From Oryzias latipes (Eukaryota; Chordata; Actinopteri; Beloniformes; Adrianichthyidae), in contig NC_019862.2 in assembly GCF_002234675.1 (NCBI RefSeq), forward strand, positions 24,858,160 to 24,922,159: a stretch of DNA of 64,000 nucleotides. Direction: 5' to 3'. The notes below the pieces were generated by a model, which was not told the origin of the DNA, searched no databases, and saw only the letters and a list, made by a program, of their open reading frames with translations. Position 1 is the first letter of the stretch, and the number at the start of each line of letters is the position of its first letter. Shown here piece by piece: positions 35,950 through 60,699 of this stretch. The translations under genes were made by a program, and so were the position numbers.

Positions 35950-38900
35950 TACAGTATGTCAGAGAGCGTGTGTTATTTAGGTGTCACCAGCGAGACCTCT
36001 GAAATTAAAGGGTTAAAACCAGAAAGAAGAACTTTTTCTGTCCTTGTTTGTTGTTTTGGGAGTTTTCCCACACTACGTGGCAGCTTCTTGTTAATAAATT
36101 CTTCTGAACAACTATTTGGCCTTCGTTGCATTCCTCCTTTTGGTTTTCGCCGTAATGTTTTCACATTTCATTGGCTTTTTTTGAAAAAATAAAATAAAAA
36201 ACACTGTCACAGTTAAGGATGAGGAGTTAAATGGCAAATAATTATGATGCCCTTCCTCTATTTGTAAAGACCCAGCAGCAGCGCGGACAGTCTTGCCCTT
36301 ACCCTCACTTTTGCATGCCCTCAGGAAGCAAACCCAGGTTTCCTCCTACTGTACACCCAGCCCCCTAAATGAGCTTGAAAAACAAATAGAAAAATAATGA
36401 CTACCGTATAGCAAAATAGGTACACAGTGTTCTTAGCAAAGGTTTTCCTGGCCTAAAACCACATAGTTGCTGCCCTTTTTAAGTGCCTGATAATGTTTTT
36501 AGGAGGCAATTTTTCCTGAAAAGATCTAGAAAATAACTCAAAATTTTCTCATGTGGGCTCCGGTAAGAGGCTCTTTTGGTAGAAATGCACTCGCTGCAAT
36601 GAAACAGTGAGACTCTGAGTGCTTTCTTAGTTGTACTGAGGCTTTATACCTGGAGTCCAGCTCTTGTATTGATTAGTAGACAGCTGTTGGTCTTTGCACT
36701 GCAGGCAGCGCACCAAAACAATAACCCCATCACATTTTCAAATATAACCTAAATTCTGGCAAAATCTACATTTGAAGCAAACATTTAATTACAAAAGGTT
36801 GAAGCCTTTTTTAGTCATGACATATGTTTCATTTAGTTCTCATGTCATACAAACCAAGTCAAGCCATAATCAGGGTTGTTCAACCAAGCCCATCTTTCCA
36901 AACCTGAAGAACCCCCAACAAGATCCCAGGCTGTCCCAGCTACAGTCAGACAAAGGTGGAGTGGGCCCTGGATGGTTCATCAGCTGAGTGCAGGGCTCAA
37001 GCAAGTCTCAAGTCTTTAAATTTGATCATGTGACTCTACTCTATTCTAAATACAAGCTAAATTAATTTAATCACTTAATAACTAATTAATAATTAATAAC
37101 TTCAGATTGGCATGATGGCAGAAAAAGAATGTAGATGTCAAAATTGCATCATCTACCACAATGAACATGTAAAGACTGGTCACTGAAAGGGCTAAAACAG
37201 CAGAAATGGTTATCGTAAAAGGTCAAAAAGGATCTTAAATTGAAAAAAAAACATATGAAATCTTAAACAAGTCAACAAAAACATAGTAAAGGAAACACAA
37301 AACGCTGTCATGTCATCATTCAGATAATTAAAAACTCAAAAATGTTTTAGTTCACAGCTGTTTTGCTCAACCTTTTAGCTCTTAAAGAGCCAGAAAATTT
37401 GAAAAAAAGTTAGAAACATTTCTATTCATATCAATGAGCAATATAAAGGTGTTGAAATCCATCAGTTCTTTTGAACTGATACCACTTTACAAAAAGGTAC
37501 ACACAATCAGATGAAACTGTAGGTTTGCTAAAGTCAGGAACAGCCCCCCTTCACAGCATACATTTGTGTATGTATGCACGTTTTCTATGTATTCTCACCA
37601 CCAATTTAGGACAATACTATGGGCTCACAAAAAAGCCTAAAGCTCTCATTTAGGATTTGCTCACGTCTATGCTTGCCCCACTGCCGCATATCTGATTTCA
37701 TTATTTCACCAAGGTTTTTTTTTTTTAGGGGGGTAGGAGTAATCTTCCATTTGCCCAAAGATGGAGTGATTGAGGTCATTTTGTCCTCCTCCTTCTGTCT
37801 GTGTGAAAAGCTGGCATTCGGAGCGAACTCCCTGAAGCGCTGGGTGAGTAGAGGAATCTGGCTGCCGTTGGTGTCAGAGCAGAGCTGCACATGTGTGACT
37901 AAAGTATGCGCTCATGCTGGGATCACATGTTTTGCCAGACTCCATGGTCACTAATCCTTCTCTTTTGCCAATATTTCCACTCTATCTGGTTTCATCAGGC
38001 ACGGATTACACAGGATTAGACAGCCTCCCAGAGGCTGACATGCATTCATTCATTAAAAAACCCAAATGCAGTTGCTCACATGCCTCCTGCCAGAACGCAC
38101 CAGCAGCATCCAAACCATCACCACCAGCTGCTCTCAAGCTTGGGCACATCTGGAAACAGGCCTTTTTTTATCGGGTCTGGTGCTTATGTTTATGCTCTCT
38201 GTTATTATCAAAGCGGCAACATGACCCATTGAGTATTTTTAGAAACCTTTCCAGCTTTCACCTCAGACAGTTTGATCCTGCAGCACCCCCATCCAAAATC
38301 AATCTTTTTTCTGATTCTGATGGACATTTTTTAAAATATGTGTCCATGAGGATGGATGAATAGATGAGTGGTAAACAGAATATTTGACATTATGAGAAAA
38401 GAAGTTTTTCTTGTTTCCATAAAGACAATAACAGGATAGATTTTTTTCTGAATTATGGCTAAGACATAGTCTTTGTTGATGATATCCCCTCTCAGGATCT
38501 CACCTAAAGTATCAGAACGATAGTAGAAAATGAAAAAAACAGTACAGATACATATGCCAATACTCACAATAAGCTTGCCAAATAAAATGCTAAAAATACG
38601 ACTATAATCCAGGTGTAATGGAGGATTATAAATAGTCACAGATTTGTGTGATCCTGGTTACAGTTTTGCACTCATGTTGTGACTCAACATTCAGGTTATG
38701 CATTCTGACTGCAGCAGGAGTCAGAGATGTGTGAGAATTTGAAGACCTGCAGACGTTTCTGGACAGAACTGATGCTCACTAAAGCTTTAGCGAACAAGGG
38801 GAGTGCAGAGTCTCGATGAGCAGTCGCAGATACAAGAAGGGTTTTCATCCACATGATGGCCAAGGTGGACACTTGAACAACACTCTGCCATTTGAGTATG

Positions 38901-39790
38901 ACTCACAAATTACTGTGATCTTAACGGCGCCAACCCCCAAAGAGGCAATGTTGCATAAGTCTTTCGTCCACAGCAGACTCTGTTATCATTTGTCCACATA
39001 TGAAGCTGTTGCACAGCTAAATTGTGTTCTGGTGTCACTATGTGTAATTCATGGCACTGACAGGGACATCACATGACTCTTTTCTTCTATTTTAACTGCC
39101 TGAAAAGAGATTTCACTCAATTATCCATGTAAATACAGCAGGGATGCCCCAACCTAACAAACACCCACACAATGGAACACCTGGCAGGCATTCCCGCTTT
39201 TAAATTGTAGCAGACATGCTTTGACCTTCTTTTCATGTCTTTTGAACTCTGTGATTGATTTACGGTTATTTAAAATGATTGTTTTTCTGCACAATGAAAC
39301 CCATCTGTTTGGTCAGTGTGCACACTTCAGCGCGGCAGTCATTGGGCGAAACTCCTTTTTTTCAGTGTTAACAGTTCAAGCTGCTCGGAGAGTCAAATCT
39401 GCTCTGATCTGTCAGGAAGTGGGACATCAGGCCGATCTGGGACAACACTTCACTTTGGCAGCGATGCCGCTGAGCTGGAAGGGGGGGAGGAATATATATA
39501 CGGGGGCTGCGCATGAGATTTACAACAGCGTCACAAGCCGGCTGCAAGTTTTTCATTTAATAATGGCTCCGTGCCCTTGTGACTGTTCTTTCATTTGACA
39601 GAAGCAAAGACCATCACACTTAAGGGCTGAAGAGGGTATTATTATAAAAAGAGGGACTCCTGTTTGTGTTTATGCCGAATCCTTCATAGAAAATGACTTT
39701 CTTCTGCCTCCAACAAAATGACGTCAATTCAAACGCCAATCTTTCGTGATAGGGACGCTGCCATGACGGCGCCAGGGGTCATTAAAAAGC
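35950..39790. other. Intergenic, unassigned
   Basis: No exon with splice framing and no classifiable repeat. A 149-codon open frame at 37914-38363 and others are rejected below. Confidence 0.45.
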
Positions 39791-39799
39791 AGAGATAGG

Positions 39800-40085
39800 T
39801 CTGAAATCTACCTTGTGGTGGAGTGTCCACACTGAGACCGGAAGGTCACAAGTTCAAATCCAGGCCGCGTCAAACCAAAGACTCTAAAATTGCGACCCAA
39901 TGCCTCCATGCTTGACACTAAGTATGAAGGGGTTGGATTGGGGGTTTAAACCACCAAAGGATTCCTGAGCACAGCTGTGTCTGCAGCTCACCACTCCCCC
40001 CAGGAGATGGGTCAAATGCAGAGAACAATTTTCACACACACCGAGGTACGAGACAACAAATGGAAGCTTAACTTTAACTTAACTT
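39800..40085 (+). mobile_element. tRNA-derived SINE
   Basis: An A-box-like start (CTTGTGGTGGAGTGTCC) is followed by the B-box-like AAGTTCAAATCC at about 39850. The body contains GACCCAATGCCTCCATGCTT, GGTTGGATTGGGGGTTTAAA and GATGGGTCAAATGCAGAGAA, and the tail is a short TTAACTTTAACTT repeat. This is the composition of an abundant teleost SINE. Confidence 0.8.
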
Positions 40086-40291
40086 TGAGATACGGTCTGT
40101 CTAATTGGACAGTTTAATGACTTGCACTAAAGAAAAAATACAAAAATAAGGATAATCAAGAACATATTTTGAAAAAAGGTCGCAGAGGAGGAATGGGGAT
40201 TCTGACAAATACAGCGGCTGAGTAATAGTTATTTATTTCTCTGTCGAAGTCTTGGTATTTTGGCTTCAGGGTACTTTATATTTGGAACACC

Positions 40292-40308
40292 GGGGGGGGG
40301 GGGGGGGG
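40292..40308. repeat. 17-G homopolymer
   Basis: Uninterrupted run of G in intergenic DNA; similar runs occur at 58233-58249 and 62746-62773. Confidence 0.85.
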
Positions 40309-41352
40309 TCACTCAGTCAAGTTCTCATATAGTCAATGGATGATTAGTGTTTCTGTTATAACTGCCAACATCGCAATCTGGTGATTTTTATGCTGAGAGG
40401 GGTAACCGATAATTGTTAACAAATCTCCATGATCCAGTGCTTTTCAGGAGGGTTGGCTAGTGTACTGCTACCAGGCGGGGGTCTTGGTGCAACTTAAAGA
40501 AGTCGATGCTCATTTGTGTTTTTTTGTTTATCATTTATTCTGGATATGAATGGGAACCGGCTCCGCTAGAAATTGCTTTAACAGCAGGATTGTGCAAATC
40601 AGGCAGGAAATGTCTCAAACCTCTGCTGAGAGATTTTTCCTTTGAGAAATAGAGGTCTTCTTAACTTTTTTTTTCAACCATCTGGCCTTTATCTCCAGAA
40701 TGTGACTGCAATGTAAGTTTTTTTTTAACGATAAAACAATAGATTGTGCTGAGAAAGATGACTTAATGTGAAATCATATGTAAACTTTTTTTTATTCTAC
40801 TGGGAAAAAAATAAAAATCACCAGCAGTGTTTACAACCATCCATTTAAAAATACAGTCCATAAAAAGTATCCACACAGTAACAAATTATGCACTGATATA
40901 TATTTTATATTCATCCATAGGATCTTGTGAGGAAATAAAACAGAAATGTGCAAACATCTGTATAAAACATGTGGGGGGGGGCTTGTAACAGTGATGGTAA
41001 CAGAGTCGTGGCTCTGAGGAGAAATAACGTTAAAAATGTAAAAATAATAGCAAACCTGGCAGTTAGATAACAGGGCTGGACCCTCTAGTGAATTTGCTAA
41101 GCCTTTTGTTCCAGATGTTGTTGATCCAGTAGGTTATCCAAATAAAAAAGGTGATTGTTCCCAGAATCATAAAGGATTCTCTGGAGTGATCTCACCTCTC
41201 CGTAAACCCCAGAGAAAACAGAGAATATTGAGCTTCTTTTACAGACAATAACCCTTATTTACTAAGATTTTTGGGTTACGCAGAAATAATGTATCTTGAC
41301 TTTCCTAGCAAAGAAAAGAACGCCTCTTCAATGATGCATATTTGAATTTTAT

Positions 41353-41645
41353 GTCAGGAATTGGTGATGCGGGACCCAAAATCCAGAAGACTGGGCCTGC
41401 TGGCAGAAACATTTAATAAAGAAACTTCAACTTAACAACACCCAACAAACGTGGTGACAAAGCAGAAGACCTGACAATTGAGAACTAAAAACCAGACACT
41501 TGAATGTACTGAGAGTAATTAACATAAATGAAAACAGCTGTGGGTGATCATCAACGTTAACTTCATGTGATTGATAGAAGAACGACTTAAACAGAAAATG
41601 ATACCAACACAAGTGAACTAACAAAACCAAATCCAGGAGCACAAT
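41353..41645 (-). mobile_element. Possible solo LTR
   Basis: On the minus strand the segment ends with a poly(A)-signal-like TTTATTAAATG, then TTGGGTCCCGCATCACC and CCTGACA, as fish gypsy/ERV LTRs do. The start of the LTR is uncertain and no second LTR or flanking repeat was seen. Confidence 0.35.
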
Positions 41646-42631
41646 CCTTATATTTTACTTTTAATTCAAATTTAAAAAAAAATATATATATATTTATAAA
41701 AAAAAAATTTTGGCAGACACAGTGGCAATAAATACATTTTTTACCAACTATATTTTGGTGTAGTGTGTGGGAATTGTTCACATGGAAGGCAGTTTGAGGA
41801 CAGCTACAAGCACCTGTCGACTCACAAGCGCCCCCTGAAGGTGTAAACAGAGTTTGAAGGTAATAATGTCAGTCCTCACATCAAATCTACAAGCTCGTCC
41901 ATTTAGCCACATTTTTACCTTAATAACAGACTACTGTTTGCTTTATCTCAAGTTTCCTTTGCGTTTGTTTTCTTTGCACAATTAGTTAAAAGAAAAAATA
42001 AAGAGGATTAATGTGCTGATAACGCATACTGTTAATGCTTTTAGATCAGGAAAAGCACAATTATTACAAAGAAAATGTCAAGATATGTTTAAATAACATT
42101 AAAAAACACCCAAATTAAGCTTGTAAACACATTCTGCTACATTTGTTTGTATTGCTCTTGTTATGGGCATATCCCTGGTTTGATTGTGAGTGATGAAAGC
42201 AAACCAAACATTAAGGTGTTACATTTATGAACAGTTCATTAGAGCCATGATAGATAGATGTGTTCAGCTGCTCTGTTCAGAGGGCTGAAACTAGCATTTC
42301 ATCGTTTTTGAAGCAGTAAAATCTGGTATTTAAAATGAAACAATATATTGACTTTTTTTCAAAGTGGTTATCTCTTTTTTTGCATCAAACATCAGGGTTT
42401 AGTCCCTTTGACGATTCATCGAGGGATTTGTGGTCCACACACATACAAAAAAAATAGATATTACATTTTGTTTAAAGTTACACACAAAAAAATCATTGAA
42501 TCATGTAATTTCATTTCGCAACAGGTGTTTAGGAGAAAGGGGCAAAGTCAGAGGGGAGGCAGGCAGTCTGGCTGTTGTGCAGGAGCTCAGTGGCGCATGT
42601 GTGAGGTCCGTGAGGGCGCGCGACCGCTGGC

Positions 42632-53902
<11,271 letters not shown>

Positions 53903-55189
53903 GTCGGCTTCTCTGCTTACATGTGTGGAAACTACCTGGTATACTTTCATAATCATGATAAAAATGTGTTATTTTTGTCTTTGAAAAGAAAACATGCTGA
54001 AGTAAGTTGAAAGGATGATGAAAACAGAAAACCCTGTGAAGATAAAAATAGTGTTCTTGCTTAAATTGTTTTAATCAATTTGCCATGCAGCCAAAGCAAA
54101 AGTCAAAGCCGATTCTCATCAGATCCACCTCATGATCTTTTATCCATTCATGAAGAGTACTCCTAATATCAATTATCTGAAGCATCTAATCCAGACGCTA
54201 TTTTTAACAAAGTCCTAACCAAAAACTGAAAAGCTCAATAGAAGAGGCAAGCTGCATACAGCCAGGATCAGCAGGAAAAGATCACTGTCCTGTCATCAGT
54301 CTACCTTATTAATGTCCTATATTTACTCTTTCAAATCAGATTTAACCAGAGCAACAACTCCTGTGGCTTATGTGACAAGCCAACCAGACTATGGAAATGT
54401 ATTATCCTCCTGGAACGCTGTCTTGCCTTGTGTGACAACAATTCAGGAGGAAAGACACGCTTTTGAAACTAAAACACAAAGCAAAGAAAACAGAGCAATC
54501 AATTAGACAAAGTTGCCGTAAAAAAATTTTTTTTTTTCATTTGTTCAGTTTTCATTCTGATTTTTTTAGAGGGGTTGCATACCTGCGGTACAGAAGTCAG
54601 ACGTGACGTTCAGTAAGCAAAACTCAGATCTCCAACTGTTTTAATCTGATAAAGACTTCAACCTGTTCCATTACTGCCCCGGTATTCTGTCCACACTGTA
54701 TATTTGTGACTCATTTAACACTAAGCTTCACCCTCACCTTAAAAAAGGCTGTGGTTGATGTGATTTTGCTAAACCCCGGCTGAGGATTAATTGCCTTCCA
54801 ATCCCCAGTGAAGAACTCAAAGACAAAAAAACCTTCCAATTTTATGTGACCAAGTAATGACATAAGAAAGGCAGAATGTATCGAGTTCTAAAGAGGCACA
54901 AGGTGAATGATTGCCTGGGAGGCAGGTGAAGGTGAGGGCGGAGCCAAAACATGACATTCTTTTAGTCTCATGGACTGACCTGTTCAGCAATTTGGCTTTT
55001 CCTGTCATCTCTGCACATTTTATTCTTCTGCATATGTGTGCAACTTTGCTTTAGGGGCACAGTTTTGTGTTTGTGTTCTAAAACTAAAACAAAAAACAGA
55101 AATAAATGAAGCTGTGTTCAAAGGACTGGTTAAATTTCGTCTCTTGTTCCTGCTCGTGTTCCAGACTAATATGGAAAAAATACTGGTTG
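53903..55189. other. Downstream of shisal2a, unassigned
   Basis: This includes the shisal2a 3' UTR of unknown length. No AATAAA was confidently assigned. No repeats or exons recognised. Confidence 0.45.
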
Positions 55190-55475
55190 AAAGCAATACC
55201 CATCCATCCATTTTTAAAACCTGCTGTATCCTTTTTGGGCTCCCTGGTGTGCTGAGCCAACCTAGGGCACCCTTGGGCAAAGGATGCACCCTTGGGCAAA
55301 GGGGTGCATCCTGACCAGGTCACCAGTCTGTTGCAGGGCCACACACGCCCACAAGGAGACGCACAAGGAAAAATTGGCAAACTCCACAAAGAAAGGTCCC
55401 AGTCTGGATTCAAACCAGGGTCTTCTTGTTGTGAGGCAAGAGTGCTAACCACTGCGTCACCCTGCAGCCTTTCGA
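55190..55475 (-). mobile_element. tRNA-derived SINE with LINE-type tail
   Basis: On the minus strand the head reads GGTGACGCAGTGGTTAGCAC (A box) and GGTTTGAATCC (B box), then CACAACAAGAAGACCCTG is in the usual place between them. The body has GGCCCTGCAACAGACTGG and the tail ends AAATGGATGGATGGG. A 20-bp-scale duplication (GCACCCTTGGGCAAAGG) lies at 55267-55301. Confidence 0.8.
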
Positions 55476-55577
55476 GAGACATGTGAAGAAAGAAAAGTAA
55501 AAATAGTTTTTACTTTCAAAATACTACCAGTGTTTGTTTAAAGCAGCAGGAGTACACAAAAATGCTGCAGATCACGA

Positions 55578-56215
55578 GATTTGTCTTAAAGTCCCATTTC
55601 GATCATCTTGTGATCTATTGAAGAAACGTTCCCATGGATCTTTTAGTTATGACTACCACATTTGCAATAAAATTAGGACAGTTTCTGCAGAGCGACAGGA
55701 GTTCATCAGAAATTTGAGTCCATTGATGCAGAAGCCTGCCCCTATTTCCCATCATCTGTTTGCACTTTCTCCTGCTAGCTAACAGCCCCTTATACTCCCA
55801 ACCCAACATTACTGCTGCAACAAAAACAGAGCAATATTGGAGTTATCCAACTAGAAAGTTTTACCCAGATTCCAGCTCAGACGAGGAAACTGAGGACATT
55901 AATGAATCTAATATTCAATTCAATTTTATTTGTATAGCCCAAATTTGCAACAACAGTCATCTCGATGGGCTTCATATCGGCAGTCGACAATTGGATTAAA
56001 CAGAATGAAGCAGAACAGGGACCTGCAGATTGTAGATTATGTCACAGCTACAATCTTTTTCCAATGACATTTTTTCGTCTGCTCCTGATTTAATCATTTT
56101 GAATTAAGAAATGCGATTTTAAACATATATGCCCTTCATGATGAGAAAAATGCCACAAGAACATGTTAAAAAACACCAAAACCACAATTTTCATTGGAGT
56201 GGGTGTTTAAGCTGC
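55578..56215 (+). repeat. CTTAAAG-type repeat family, second near full-length copy
   Basis: Starts GTCTTAAAGTCCCATTTCGA and ends near TTGGAGTGGGTGTTTAAGC. It has the internal acidic fragment with SYPTRKFYPDSSSDEETEDI, related to the frame at 50247. It carries a foreign insertion or divergence around 55910-55990 (TTCAATTTTATTTGTATAGC, a SINE/LINE-like word). Confidence 0.7.
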
Positions 56216-57023
56216 TCTTTTACAATAACTACATGGATGTATAAACTATAATGTAACTGATTTTTAAAGCAGATTAAGTTGTTACAAAACAACCCCATTA
56301 TTATTCTGCAATATTTGTGCTTTAGACATTTTTCGTCCCCTCTCCAGTATTTTTGTCATAGACTTTAATATAATGGGTCCCGAAGCGACAAAGGCTTGAG
56401 AGCAATGCTCAGCAGAATCATTTCTAGCCTGAAGGTTTCCAGCAGAGATGACAGCAGCTCCTTTTCTCTCTTCTCTGCGGGTTCCAAGAAATAAAAGTGT
56501 GTGCAGAGAATATACATTTACAACCTGACAGGAGGAATTGTTTGGCCGGAGCCACCGTGTTTGTTGGTCCATAGCCTTGGGAAATAATTAAACCACCAGC
56601 CGATCTGGCATTCTGAGCAGCAGACAGTCGGTGATGCTTTGATTCCAGAGGCGATTTACTTTGGATCTGTTGTTACGAGTTCAGGGGTTGAAAGGCCCAC
56701 AGCCTACTGTGGCATTTCATTTTTTTCAGCTACAGCTACCTTGAAATGATGCTCTACTAAACCAGTCTGCCTTAACAGCAGGGTGTGCTCCACTTTTAAT
56801 CTTCTGCTAATTATGAAATACACCTACAAACTTTGATATAAGAGCGTAAGGGATTTCATCAGTTACACCATTTTGAAACAGTTCTACCCTTAATCCCTTG
56901 ACAGCTATAGATGCAAATCAATAGGCTATAGATTAACAGTAACCAAATTTAGCATCTACAGTCAGATCCATAAATATTGGGACAGCTGTTTGGCTATATA
57001 CACCACCACAATGGATTTGAAAA

Positions 57024-58292
57024 AGGCCTGGGCGAAAAATCGATTAAATGAATTTGAATGTTTTGTTACGGGCGATTTTAAAAAAATAACTAAATCGAAT
57101 TTTTGTGTAATCGTGCATTTTTGGCTCCCCAGAGCTTCCATAGCGTTAGTTTCACAAGGTGGTATGGCAAACGACAAACAACAACATCATAGCACACACG
57201 AAACAGCAAGAGACAACATGGCTACCGGTGAGAGTGGGAAGTTTGTTCCCAAGAAAGGAATAAAATCCTCTGTTGCTTGGACGTGGAGGAAGATACCCCC
57301 CCCCCCCCCCCACGCTGCAACATTTGCCTAAAGCCCATCACAGTCAAAGGCAGCAGCACCACAAACCTATTCCAACACCTGGGGGAAACCTTTTATTACT
57401 GTTCTCCTTCACTCCGTAACTCCAAACATGAACGCGCGCGCACCCCCAACACTTGTGCACGCTGTCACTCACTCTCACGCGGCACACGCTCTGTCCTCTT
57501 ACACACGCACCATGCTGACACACATACTCATTCTACAACACCTATATAGTTAGTTTATTAGTTAGATAGTTAGTTGTCACTGTTATTTGTTAATAAAGAA
57601 TACTGCGTTGTAATTATTACTTGTACAGCTATTCATTTGCGACGCTGCCGCCGGAGGATTTTTGTGTTCAGCGGCAACGTTCATCAGCGCGGTGATCAGA
57701 AATCCCACACCGTCACAGCTCTAGTTTATATCTTGTGGGACACAAAAAAATGCAACTTCTCCAGTACCGTTAGCAGAACCGCTGAGGTCAGATCTTACAG
57801 ACACTGCAGTCTTGAAGAGTGTTGCCCCGGGGCTCGTTCAATACCGGGGCTCGGTACCCATCACTAGGAAAGGGGCACGGTAGAGAACAATCACCGAAGC
57901 AGTCGCTTTGCATATAGCCAAAGACATGGTACCCATATATACCGTGGAGAAGACTGGGTCTATTAATTTATTTACAACCTTAGACCCCAGATATGAGCTG
58001 TATTGTTAATCCTTTAGAAAATGGTGCTACTCTCAAGGTGAATGTTTGTCTCCTTTTAGTCTAGACTACAAAGTGTGACTCAAAATACAGCTGGGACTTT
58101 GATTCCAATAGTGTGTTCATTTATTTATTATTCATCCCAGAAATGGGGGTTACATTTGACCTGGGTTTGATTAAATAAAAGCAAAATTTGCTTTAAGTTG
58201 TCTGCCGTTTGCACTTATTGCATTCCTTAAGTGGGGGGGGGGGGGGGGGTCAAATTAAAAAAAAAAAAAAATCTGAGATTTCGCCCAGCCCT
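57024..58292 (+). mobile_element. Internally deleted hAT element with BED-finger and transposase relics
   Basis: The ends are AGGCCTGGGCGAAA at 57024 and TTTCGCCCAGCCCT at 58279-58292, inverted repeats of hAT type. At about 57250-57390 the frame reads KSSVAWTW, then, shifted by the 16-C run at 57296-57311, CNICLKPITVKGSSTTNLFQ and HL: a BED zinc finger. At 57890-58010 a second relic reads TEAVALHIAKDMVPIYTVEK then LDPRYEL, matching the part of hAT transposase after the finger. The catalytic middle is deleted. Target duplications are not clear. A 17-G run lies at 58233-58249. Confidence 0.82.
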
Positions 58293-58794
58293 AAATGAAG
58301 AGCTTAAATAATGACTTTGTCTTCAACATGGCTGACTGTGTGTCTGGTGGGACACACCCTTAGCAAGAAATATGTCTGCAAGGAGCATGCACCAACTCTC
58401 TGCACATCCTGTGTACAGTAGTGCAGACTAAAAGCTCCACTATGGGCATAAAGAACTGTTCCATGTTCTGACTTTTTGACTTATGTTCTATTAGGATTTT
58501 CTGTTTCACACAAAAACATTAAAAAAGGGGAGAAAATCTCTCTAACTCTGCCACTGCTGGTCCCAAGCCTGGATAACAAAAGAAGAGGGTGAGTGAGATT
58601 TTATAGTGATTAACCAAAAATATGTCACTAAAAGGAAGATAAAAATAAGTAAATAAATATGTTCATAAAAGGAAAGGGGTCACTAACATCAGCCAATATG
58701 ATTTATTCTGTGAGAGTCATGAATGTGCACCCCAAATTAGAAAAGAGTTGGATGAAGATTTTTTAAGATCCACTAACTCTAAAACTGAGAGTGT

Positions 58795-59005
58795 AACCCT
58801 TGTGCTATCCCAGGCATTTTAACATTGGGAGTTGGGTCATCTAGACCCACTAGACAGTGCTCTGAACCTTTTTTCTTCAATGATTTGTGATCTTCACTGG
58901 TGTCTATGGATTACATGAAATCTTTCCACCTTTATCCACCTTTGTCATGGTAGGGAGAACACGTCAATATAAGGGGGGGGTCATCTAAGATGGCACAAGG
59001 GTTAA
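58795..59005. mobile_element. PiggyBac-type MITE, uninterrupted copy
   Basis: About 210 bp from AACCCTTGTGCTATCCCAGG to GATGGCACAAGGGTTAA. It is the only copy in the window without an insertion or truncation. It defines the family seen at 18484, 30117, 35308 and 35863. Confidence 0.82.
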
Positions 59006-59359
59006 CCTGGTGGTGGCGCTAAAGCAAAAGTCATACAATCACCAACACCAACAGGGTTCAAACTCTTGTGGTCATCAATGGTATCAGTAAATTTGTGAAG
59101 ATTTGAATGAAAACTTTTCAAGATACATTCATTCTAGTTTAAATGTTTGGCCTGATGCTGGCGCTAGAGAACAGGTCAACCCACTGATCTGTTTCATTAT
59201 CAAGGGGTTCTTTGTGTATTCAACAAATAAACAGTGTGCCTGACACAACAACTTGGTTAACAATTTCATGTAAATCACTTTCTGAAGGAAAATATCCCTG
59301 GGGTCAAATTGACCCCAAGGATGAAATGTGTGAGAAATATTTAAGGATAATACGAGGGT

Positions 59360-60140
59360 TAATCTGAATTGGTTTGACCGCAACATTTATTTTGTAAGTG
59401 ATATTCTTGATTTGAATGGGGAAATTCTTCAATTAGCAAAAGCAAAAATGATATGGAATGTTCAACCAAGGAATTTCAGATAATCTACAGAGCTATTCCA
59501 ATTGCTTTAATACATTTAATAAAAAACATAATATTAGCTTCCAATGTTCACATTAAACTTCCAAATTTAGTAATATGAGAGAAAAAACTTAATGAAAGAA
59601 AAGTGATCATAAATATCCAAACAAATCCTTTAAAGGTCAATTGTACCATGAAATATAAAATAACTGAGACACCTGTCACATCAGGTGCTTAACTATAGAA
59701 TTTCTTAAAATGAATTTGCCTCATACAATTCACAGAAAAAGATATTTTTTTGTATAATAGAAAGTTGTCAAACGAGACAACAAAATTAGTGATCATCCTC
59801 CTGATTTGGGGAAAATATCATATTCAATAAAAAAAGGGGATAAAAGATCGGCCAAATTTCCTGTGTTTTAAAAATTAAGTCAGACTGAAATGTATTCAGA
59901 ACTCAAGTCCTTTTATTGATGACTTTTGTAAATCTGCTACAGAACGGTTACTGGTCCAGATTGTTGATTGCCTTGAAATTCAATTTATGCTGAAAGATTT
60001 CTATATTTTTATGTACGTATATGATTTTTTTGTTGTTGTTTTTTACCTTTTTTTGTCAAGAGCTGTGCTTTGCATCATTGTGTGGTTGTATCTGCGATAG
60101 TTTTGTAAAGATTATATTTAAATTAAAAAACAAAACAAAA
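59360..60140 (+). mobile_element. L1-type LINE 3' remnant
   Basis: A frame near 59388 reads IYFVSDILDLNGEIL, resembling the conserved 'V.DLLD.NG.FLS' block in the C-terminal part of L1/Tx1 ORF2 proteins. The rest decays into stops. The sequence ends in an A-rich tail (about 60115-60142) after T-rich 3' UTR-like DNA. Confidence 0.5.
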
Positions 60141-60699
60141 GGAAATGTGGTACTGCGCTAACCGCCATTATGACTACAAAACAATGCATTGTGGGAAATG
60201 GTATTCTGTCAGTTCCTGGGGTTAAAAGTGATGCTGAACAGAAACGGCTGGCGGACAATGAAGGAAATCTGTGTATTTTGTTACTTCTTTCTGCAAATCA
60301 GTGAATCACTGATGAAAAACTAAACAAGATTTGTATTTATATAAATGGTTATGGTAATTGAAATCATCATCACCCGGATTATTTTATTATTAGAAATTGT
60401 TTTACTTGAAATTGATTATTTATTTTGGAGGGGGGGGGGGTTCAACAATGATCAATAACGCAAACTGTTTGTATTTTGTCAAAGGGCGGTTCTCTCAAAA
60501 ATGGAAGTTGTTTCCGCATTTCCACTTAACACCGCTATTGACCAAATGTGGCGAACTTCCCCCTCAACTTTATTAAGATCAATCGAATTTCACTTTTGCA
60601 GACAATTGCAAACACTATGACCTCCACGAACAAGCTGGACAAAGACTTCAGAGTCTCCCATGAATAATAAATGTACATTTACGAAGGCAAGTAAAGACG

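Noticed and set aside
37914..38363. 149-codon plus-strand open frame
   Set aside because: Composition is that of non-coding DNA, no splice framing or family motif is visible, and nothing nearby supports a gene.
38331..38639. 102-codon minus-strand hydrophobic frame (LIVSIGICICTVFFIFYY) as a membrane protein
   Set aside because: The hydrophobicity follows from A/T-rich DNA; no family match, no splice context.
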